NCBI RefSeq assembly: GCF_900115555.1 | Contig: NZ_FOWX01000005.1 | Coordinates: forward strand, 1 to 64,000 | DNA: 64,000 nucleotides | Direction of reading: 5' to 3' | Origin: Pseudomonas borbori | Lineage (GTDB): Bacteria > Pseudomonadota > Gammaproteobacteria > Pseudomonadales > Pseudomonadaceae | In this document: in pieces, positions 57,453-64,000 of the stretch | Layout of the letters: each line of letters opens with the position of its first letter | How positions within the stretch are numbered: position 1 is the stretch's first letter | Notes under the pieces: generated by a model | Seen by the model: only the letters and a program-made list of their open reading frames with translations | Database searches by the model: none | Told to the model about the DNA's origin: nothing | Translations under genes and position numbers: made by a program

Positions 57453-58622
57453 ATGGTATTTGAAAAATTCGTATCTGAAGTAAAAAATATCTGGCATCGT
57501 TATCTCAAATATATTTCTGACATGGATGCCAAAGGAAACCTAGATTCAAAAGGTGGAAGTGTTCTCTACCCAAATATTTTGTTGGTTACGAACTGCTCCG
57601 GTTTTTACATAGCAGAGCTTGTTGGAGCTGTACGTGAGTATCAGGGGTTGACCTTAAAAAGACACAAAGAGAAGTCGATCTACCGTTACTTAAACCAGTT
57701 TGATGATTCAGAACCAGACCCGTGCATGCACCTTGACGGAGCCGGTGCAGGGTTCAGATTTTTATGTTTGGCTCAAGAAGCCGACTTTAAAGCGGTATCA
57801 GAAAGATTTCCTTCAATTGAACTCTATGGATCGAAGCTGAATAGAATAGGTGGAAAGGGCAGCGTTTTTTCTTTTGGGGAAAATTTCGAATCATGTTCAA
57901 TTGAAAACTGTGTGCTTGTGAATAGGTTAGACAATCTGTACCGGTGTAAAAATATACTTTCAGCATATATATTCAAAAGCAAAATTACAAAGGAAAAGCT
58001 AACTGGGTTCTTTAATGAGGTTTTGGGCAAGAATGAAGTCAAAGGAGTTCATACAACTCAAGGGGATAGTGAAGAACGGGTTTTCGTGGCTGGTCAATTG
58101 CAGAACATGTACCTTTTACCCGGACTTCACGAAACCACCATTGGGGAGTTTCTGAACCGGCATCCAGAAATAATAAAGAAGGCGTTTAAAACTGATCACT
58201 TTGAGTACGAACCCTATTTGGAATGGATTGAGCATGACGGAACTTGTGACGATGTGGCAATCAATCCAGATTTATTGATTAAGCGAGAAGATGGTTTCTA
58301 TGATATATACGACCTTAAAACTGCCGCGCTAGCTAAGAAAAATATCACAAAGGGTGGTAGGAAACGGCGCCGATTTATTGACTACGTTGAGGAAGGTGTG
58401 GCTCAGCTCGCGAATTATAAGGAATATTTTGTTTATCCCAAGAATGCGGATCATGCCAGGAACAAATATGGCATTAGGATTAAAGAACCAAAATTAGTAC
58501 TTGTGGTTGGCAGTTGGGAGAATTCTTCATTGGAAGAAGTCAATCAGGCGCGGCGAAGATATCCGGGTATTGAGATCATTGATTATGATACTTTTTGCCA
58601 CCTCTTCATTGGAGCAAGCTAA
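57453..58622 (+). CDS. Shedu-like (DUF4263-type) nuclease in integron cassette
   Basis: A 389-aa protein. The C-terminal ~170 residues match the Shedu pattern: the lead-in TTIGEFLNRHPEIIKKAFKT, then NPDLLIKREDGFYDIYDLKT giving a PD...DxK nuclease site (Pro272-Asp273, Asp287-x-Lys289), a helix with Gln318 (VAQLANYKEYF) and a terminal strand (KLVLVVGSW, GIEIIDYDTFCHLF). Shedu is a known anti-phage nuclease family. The N-terminal ~220 residues are unassigned and may sense phage. The TAA stop overlaps attC2's R'' box. Lysogenic/prophage origin is not indicated. The call to Shedu is by motif only. Confidence 0.65.
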   Translation: MVFEKFVSEVKNIWHRYLKYISDMDAKGNLDSKGGSVLYPNILLVTNCSGFYIAELVGAVREYQGLTLKRHKEKSIYRYLNQFDDSEPDPCMHLDGAGAGFRFLCLAQEADFKAVSERFPSIELYGSKLNRIGGKGSVFSFGENFESCSIENCVLVNRLDNLYRCKNILSAYIFKSKITKEKLTGFFNEVLGKNEVKGVHTTQGDSEERVFVAGQLQNMYLLPGLHETTIGEFLNRHPEIIKKAFKTDHFEYEPYLEWIEHDGTCDDVAINPDLLIKREDGFYDIYDLKTAALAKKNITKGGRKRRRFIDYVEEGVAQLANYKEYFVYPKNADHARNKYGIRIKEPKLVLVVGSWENSSLEEVNQARRRYPGIEIIDYDTFCHLFIGAS

Positions 58623-58688
58623 CAAATTGCTGCACTCTGATAAATTACTCGCTGCGCTCCTAGTTTACCGGTGCGCAAGGCGTTAGCC
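58617..58688 (+). other. attC site 2
   Basis: R'' AGCTAAC (58617-58623) and R' GTTAGCC (58682-58688). L'' TTGCTGCAC versus L' complement TTGCGCAC leaves one unpaired base. The loop contains CTCGCTGCGCTC, a variant of the CTCGCTTCGCTC element of attC3. Confidence 0.85.
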
Positions 58689-58732
58689 CTCTTGTGCCGT
58701 CCATTGGGGCGTCAACAAAAAAGGACATACAC

Positions 58733-59071
58733 ATGTCAGCAAAAGAACGTTTCGCCACCTATCTTGAAGCATATGCAGGAAAGAATTTACAGAAAGTATC
58801 AGAAATGTTTGCTGCCGACATTACGCTTCGGGATTGGAAAATATCTGTATCCGGCAAAGATGCGGCGATTGCAGAGACGGACAAAAACTTCCGGTCTGCC
58901 AAAACAATAGAAATTAATATTCTAGCTACCCATGAATCAGACAATGCTGTTGCCGGTGAGCTAAAAATTGTTGTTGATAGCACAGAAGTCCTATATGTCG
59001 TTGATGTGGTGTCTTTCAACATGGATGGGCAAATAGATTCAATTCGCGCATATTTGGGTAGAACAGATTGA
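58733..59071 (+). CDS. SnoaL/NTF2-like protein in integron cassette
   Basis: A 112-aa single-domain protein of the NTF2-like (SnoaL) fold: an N-terminal helix FATYLEAYAGKNLQKVSEMF, then strands and the typical ending VLYVVDVVSFNMDGQIDSIRAYLG. Such domains bind small hydrophobic ligands or act as isomerase-like enzymes, so the biochemical role is open. The start at 58733 follows an AAGGA SD; an upstream in-frame ATG at 58694 lacks one. Confidence 0.75.
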   Translation: MSAKERFATYLEAYAGKNLQKVSEMFAADITLRDWKISVSGKDAAIAETDKNFRSAKTIEINILATHESDNAVAGELKIVVDSTEVLYVVDVVSFNMDGQIDSIRAYLGRTD

Positions 59072-59112
59072 CGACCAAGATTAGAGTTACATCTTCGAAT
59101 GCATGCCGAACG

Positions 59113-59189
59113 GCCTAACTAGCGGTTCAAACCGCTCGCTTCGCTCACTCGGGACCGCGTTCCGCGGTCCTTTAACCTGAACGTTATGC
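59113..59189 (+). other. attC site 3
   Basis: R'' GCCTAAC (59113-59119) and R' GTTATGC (59183-59189). L'' GGTTCAAA pairs with TTTAACC leaving one unpaired C on top (an extrahelical G on the bottom strand). The loop holds CTCGCTTCGCTCACT and a GGACCGCG...CGCGGTCC hairpin. Confidence 0.9.
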
Positions 59190-59204
59190 AGCAAGGCCCT
59201 GGCC

Positions 59205-59267
59205 ATGAGTGAATTTGAGATCAGAATATTGACCCCGGGGGATTGGAGTTTTGTAACAGCTCCATAA
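59205..59267 (+). pseudogene. truncated GNAT acetyltransferase cassette gene
   Basis: Directly after attC3 an ATG opens MSEFEIRILTPGDWSFVTAP and stops after 20 codons. The start resembles the first strand of GNAT acetyltransferases (IRILTPxDW). The remainder of the enzyme and its attC are missing, so this is the remnant of a fourth cassette, probably broken by deletion at the right edge of the array. Confidence 0.6.
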
Positions 59268-59416
59268 AGACACATTCCAAAGGGCTGACTGAAGCCTGGG
59301 CGGCACCCCCATAACCTCAATCTAATTCCGCCGCAGGAGAAGACTCCTCGGCACCATCAGCGCGCAACTCCGCCTATGGCAGCCTAGGCTTGGAGGATTG
59401 CACAGGGATTTTGCCT

Positions 59417-60529
59417 ATGAACACCAGCGACAGGTCTACGACAGGCGCATCCGTAGCTGTGCGGCGTCCGCAGTTCTGGCAGGTGGCCAAGCGCTGTTGC
59501 CAGATCGCCGGCACGGTGGATGTGGCATTTTTCTTCCTGTTTCATGTCCTCGGTTCGCCCTTGCTGGCCTGGGTCAATGTCATCAGTGTGTCCATGTACA
59601 TTCTGGCGTACCAGGCGCTGGCCAGGCGGCGCAATCGGCTGGCCATTGCGCTGATCTGGACGGAGGTCATCGTCCACGCCACCTTGGGCACGCTGTTGAT
59701 CGGCTGGGACAGTGGCTTTCACTACTATCTGTTGATGTTCATCCCGGCGCTGTTTCTCAGCATGCCGTTGCGCGGCGCCCTCGTGGCGCTGGTCTCGTTG
59801 TGGGCGTTTTACGTGACGCTGGATGTCGTCATGTGGACTGTCGAACCGCTGCAGCCGATTTCCCGCGATGCCTTGCTGGCCGTGCACCTGTTCAATCTGA
59901 GCGTGGTATTCGCCATGTTCAGTTACTTGTCGTTCTTCTACCTGAAGATCGTAAGTTCGGCACAGCGCAAGCTGCGGCTTATGGCGGCCACCGACCCGTT
60001 GACGGGGCTGTTCAACCGCCGGCATATGCTCGATCTGGCCGATAAGGAGCTGGCACGCTTCCAGCGCAGCCGGCATCCCATCGGCCTGCTGTTGCTGGAC
60101 ATCGATCACTTCAAGTCGATCAACGACAGTCACGGCCATGAGGTCGGCGACAAGGTGTTGGTGGAGGTGGCGAACGTCATCAAGGCGCAGCTGCGCAGCC
60201 AGGATCTGATTGCGCGCTGGGGCGGCGAGGAGTTTCTGGCGATTCTTCCGGATACCGGCCTGGAGCAGGCGCGGGCGAGTGCCGAGCGGGTCCGGCAGGC
60301 GCTGATGCAGCAGCGCTGGAGTTTCGACGGCCAGTCCGTCGCGGTCACCATCAGTGTGGGCGTCAGTGAATTCCAGGTGGACGATGGGCTGAAAAGCGCC
60401 ATCAACCGTGCCGACAGGGCGCTTTACCACTGCAAGGATAATGGCCGTAACCAGGTCGAGGTGTGCCCCGGTAGCGAAGAAGCCGTCCCAGCCGCTCTGC
60501 CGGTCAATGGTCTCTGGGACGAGAGGTAA
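59417..60529 (+). CDS. membrane diguanylate cyclase (GGDEF)
   Basis: A 370-aa protein with about six N-terminal membrane helices (~residues 30-190: CQIAGTVDVAFFFLFHVLGS, HYYLLMFIPALFLSM) and a C-terminal GGDEF domain. The active site RWGGEEFLAILPD and an RxxD I-site (RSQD) five residues before it are intact, so it should make c-di-GMP with feedback control. The start at 59417 follows an AGGGA sequence; a TTG at 59390 is weaker. It lies immediately right of the cassette array and marks the return to core DNA. Confidence 0.9.
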   Translation: MNTSDRSTTGASVAVRRPQFWQVAKRCCQIAGTVDVAFFFLFHVLGSPLLAWVNVISVSMYILAYQALARRRNRLAIALIWTEVIVHATLGTLLIGWDSGFHYYLLMFIPALFLSMPLRGALVALVSLWAFYVTLDVVMWTVEPLQPISRDALLAVHLFNLSVVFAMFSYLSFFYLKIVSSAQRKLRLMAATDPLTGLFNRRHMLDLADKELARFQRSRHPIGLLLLDIDHFKSINDSHGHEVGDKVLVEVANVIKAQLRSQDLIARWGGEEFLAILPDTGLEQARASAERVRQALMQQRWSFDGQSVAVTISVGVSEFQVDDGLKSAINRADRALYHCKDNGRNQVEVCPGSEEAVPAALPVNGLWDER

Positions 60530-60788
60530 CGCGTGCATCGTCGGTTGCCGGGGTCCAGGTCGATGCGTGACGCCACGCTAAACAAGGCCAGCGCTCGCCC
60601 TCCGTACAGGACAAGGAGGCCAGCCAAACCACCGGCCGTGCTCATGGCTGAACGCATGATTTATGGTGGCGCACCAAAAAGATACATAAAGGCGACATTT
60701 TGCTCTATTTAGGTGCTCCGGCTACTGCTAGAGTGCTGGCCTATTTCAGTGAGCGACCGTATGAGAACGGTCAATCGAGGGCAGTTTC

Positions 60789-62129
<1,341 letters not shown>

Positions 62130-62135
62130 ACCCGC

Positions 62136-62166
62136 GGGTGCCGTTCAGCGTCGGCTGACGGCACCC
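62136..62166. other. strong hairpin downstream of gdhA
   Basis: The stem GGGTGCCGT...ACGGCACCC is extended inside by TCAGC/GCTGA. It begins 7 bases after the gdhA stop and lacks a T run. It may stabilise the 3' end or act as a Rho-assisted terminator. Confidence 0.45.
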
Positions 62167-62503
62167 GGCCATCGCTCGGCATGGCCAGCAGGGTTGCCGG
62201 CGATCCAACGTCCGTTCAACCATCAAAAGCATTGCGCCGGGCGGCGTTCCGACCCCGCGGCGATAGCGGACAACGTCCGCTCCCAAGGAAAGCGACAGAC
62301 GATCCGTGTCGCGACACTAGCCTGGCCATCGCGTCGCCTCGACCACTTCGCCGGATGCGGGGCGCTTCTCCCGGCTGCGCATGGCCCTCGGTCGGGTCGA
62401 TTGCGCTCGTCACATCCTTCGTCAGAAGCGGGAAATCCTGCGACGGGTTTTCCTTGTCAATTGGCCGGCATGTCGTAGGATAGGCAAAAAAATGCATGGA
62501 CAA
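62167..62503. other. 337-base intergenic region, no gene supported
   Basis: Short frames here lack conserved features. GC is high on the left and falls toward 62480, where the promoter of the chemoreceptor gene begins. Confidence 0.4.
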
Positions 62504-62516
62504 TTGGTCTGACCAA
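62504..62516. promoter_or_regulatory. GntR/FadR-type palindromic operator
   Basis: TTGGTCTGACCAA is a perfect 13-base palindrome within AATTGGTCTGACCAAATT. It resembles the TGGT-N3-ACCA operators of FCD-domain GntR regulators (PdhR/LldR/GlcC type). It lies upstream of a CATAAT -10-like hexamer (62539-62544), ~65 bases before the chemoreceptor ATG. Confidence 0.55.
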
Positions 62517-62580
62517 ATTAGCCCGGTAGTTCGATGCGCATAATCCTCATGGTTGTCTGATCTGCGAAGGTACTGCCGCT

Positions 62581-64000
62581 ATGCTAGCCACTCTTCGGTT
62601 ACGCTCCAAAGTTCTGCTGTTGGCCTTGGTGCCGATTCTGCTGTTGACCCTGCTGCTCAGCGCCACCGCCGTGTTCACCCTGCAGCAACTGGCCGATCAG
62701 CAAGAGCAGCAGACCCGCGAGAAGCTGACGCAGGATCGCCGTAGCGAAATCAAGCAGTATGTGGATCTGGCTCTGAATGCTGTGGCGCCGCTCTACCAGG
62801 CCTCGGCCGCGGGCGACATGACGGCGCGCGAGCAGGCGGTGGCCGTGCTCAAACGCCTGTCCTACGGCGTCGACGGTTATTTTTGGGGCTACGACGACGA
62901 CTCCGTGCGAGTGCTACAGGGCAATACCAATGAGCGCATTGGCGACAGCTTCGCCGATTACCGCGACCCCAATGGGGTCTACGCGATTCGCGAGCTGGTA
63001 CGCGCCGGCAAGGACGGCAGTCACTACGTCGACTACAGCTTCGTTCTCGGCGCCGGCAAGGTGCTGGTGCCCAAGGTCGGCTATGCCCACTACCTGCCCA
63101 AGTGGAAGCTGGCCTTCGGCACCTCGGTCAATCTCGATGGGGTCGAGCGGGACGTGCAGTTGGCGCGTGCCGAATTCCAGGCGCGCATCGACGACTTGCT
63201 GCTGATCATGCTCGGCTCGGCGCTGCTTCTGTTGCTGCTGATGGGCCTGCTCGCCGTACTGCTGGGCAACTCCATCCTCAGCCCGCTGCAGCGGATCAAG
63301 GCGGGGCTCGACGATATGGCTGCCGGCGACGGCAACCTCACGCAGCGCCTGGCGGTCACCAGCCAGGATGAACTGGGCGAGCTGGCGAACTCGTTCAACG
63401 GGTTCGTCGACAAGATCCATGGCCTGGTCCGTCAGGTGGCCGACACCACTCGCCAGCTCGCTACTCTGGTGGGCGCGGTAGCCGGCCAGGCGCAGCGTTC
63501 CGAGCAGATGATAGCGGGGCAGCGCCAGGAAACCGAGCTGGTGGCCACGGCGATCAACCAGATGTCCGCGGCCTCCCAGGAGGTGGCGATGAGCGCCCAG
63601 CACGCCGCCGAAGCCGCGCGCGAGACCGACCAGCAAGGCTTGTCGGCCAAGCGCGTGGTGGATCAGAGCATCGAGTGCATTCATGAGCTGGTGGCTGAGG
63701 TGCGTAGCAGCAGCACCTCGCTGGAAACCCTGCGCCAGGATGTGCAGGGCATAGTCGGGGTGCTCGACGTGATCCGCTCGATCGCCGACCAGACCAACCT
63801 GCTGGCGCTCAATGCGGCCATCGAGGCGGCGCGTGCCGGCGAGGCGGGCCGTGGTTTCGCCGTGGTCGCCGACGAAGTGCGCGCCCTGGCCAGCCGTACC
63901 CAGCAGAGCACCGGGGAAATCCAGCACATGATCGGCCGCCTGCAGAACGCCACCGGCCAGTCGGTCAGTGCCATGCAGCGCGCCAGCGCAATGGGCGAGG
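62581..64000 (+). CDS. methyl-accepting chemotaxis protein with sCache domain (truncated by window end)
   Basis: At least 473 residues, open to the window end. An N-terminal helix ([20 protein letters not shown]), a periplasmic single-Cache sensor (~30-200: [40 protein letters not shown]), a second helix ([20 protein letters not shown]), HAMP, then the MCP signalling tip ([40 protein letters not shown]). It should report a small organic ligand to CheA through the tip. A GAAGG SD supports the ATG at 62581. A GntR-type operator lies upstream, hinting that its expression follows a carboxylate signal. Confidence 0.9.
   Translation, partial: MLATLRLRSKVLLLALVPILLLTLLLSATAVFTLQQLADQQEQQTREKLTQDRRSEIKQYVDLALNAVAPLYQASAAGDMTAREQAVAVLKRLSYGVDGYFWGYDDDSVRVLQGNTNERIGDSFADYRDPNGVYAIRELVRAGKDGSHYVDYSFVLGAGKVLVPKVGYAHYLPKWKLAFGTSVNLDGVERDVQLARAEFQARIDDLLLIMLGSALLLLLLMGLLAVLLGNSILSPLQRIKAGLDDMAAGDGNLTQRLAVTSQDELGELANSFNGFVDKIHGLVRQVADTTRQLATLVGAVAGQAQRSEQMIAGQRQETELVATAINQMSAASQEVAMSAQHAAEAARETDQQGLSAKRVVDQSIECIHELVAEVRSSSTSLETLRQDVQGIVGVLDVIRSIADQTNLLALNAAIEAARAGEAGRGFAVVADEVRALASRTQQSTGEIQHMIGRLQNATGQSVSAMQRASAMGE

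Larger units (their letters stand above)
56484..59267 (+). mobile_element. integron cassette array without visible integrase (CALIN)
   Basis: Three complete same-orientation gene cassettes plus a truncated fourth, separated by attC sites. Before the first gene, GTTATGC (56483-56489) fits a cassette-junction heptamer. Deduced cassettes: 56484-57414, 57415-58682, 58683-59183, and a remnant from 59184. Each attC has R'' and R' boxes (xxxTAAC ... GTTAxxx), and on one arm an extra base relative to the other, the extrahelical-base feature of attC. The cassettes are visibly more AT-rich than the flanking genes. No integrase gene lies on either side. Confidence 0.85.

Overview
The window is a high-GC gammaproteobacterial chromosome segment. 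Gene content and order point to Pseudomonas in the broad sense: finR/fpr, the braCDEFG amino-acid transporter, phaJ4-hydrolase/fadD2/fadD1, rapA/alkB, icp next to a second Lon, and cmoA/cmoB. Two AT-richer accessory stretches interrupt this core.

Layout. (1) 1-5.4 kb is an island scar: a truncated IS3-family transposase, a gene cut by that IS, a large solitary ATPase with zinc-hook-like cysteines (RloC/PrrC-type AAA), a tRNA-like 3' fragment with its terminator, and a one-TM protein gene flanked by a duplicated ~40-bp sequence. (2) 5.5-19.9 kb is core: ydbL-ynbE-ydbH (outer-membrane lipid homeostasis), tapT and trmO (tRNA modification), an EamA exporter, a NarL-type regulator, dgkA, finR/fpr, a PAS-GAF-GGDEF protein, a DUF1326/DUF2182 pair, rhlG, and a pseudouridine-synthase homologue lacking the catalytic Asp. 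(3) 20.0-29.4 kb holds two transport operons, braCDEFG (branched-chain amino acids) and a phnDCE1E2-like oxyanion importer. (4) 29.5-34.7 kb carries a glxR/hyi-like pair, a periplasmic-binding-domain/GGDEF fusion and an MFS carrier. (5) 34.8-47.4 kb carries rapA, alkB, a 38-aa ccoM-like cbb3 oxidase subunit behind two ANR/FNR-type boxes, the fatty-acid genes and cmoAB. (6) 47.6-55.8 kb carries a chagasin-type inhibitor, Lon, an AraC regulator and an EAL protein containing a G9 tract. (7) 56.4-59.3 kb is an integron cassette array without a visible integrase (CALIN). Three attC sites bound cassettes for an Mrr-like nuclease, a Shedu-like nuclease and an NTF2-fold protein, followed by a truncated GNAT cassette. 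(8) 59.4-64 kb is core again: a diguanylate cyclase, gdhA and a chemoreceptor running off the end.

Functional themes. Four c-di-GMP genes (three cyclases with intact motifs and I-sites, one EAL protein with a degenerate GGDEF) sense different inputs. The two accessory regions hold predicted nucleases or ATPases of defence type, so the window has three candidate anti-phage genes in two separate mobile contexts. Intergenic DNA carries several families of dispersed palindromic repeats.

Limits: everything was read from sequence by eye. Domain names rest on motif recognition, not on database searches.
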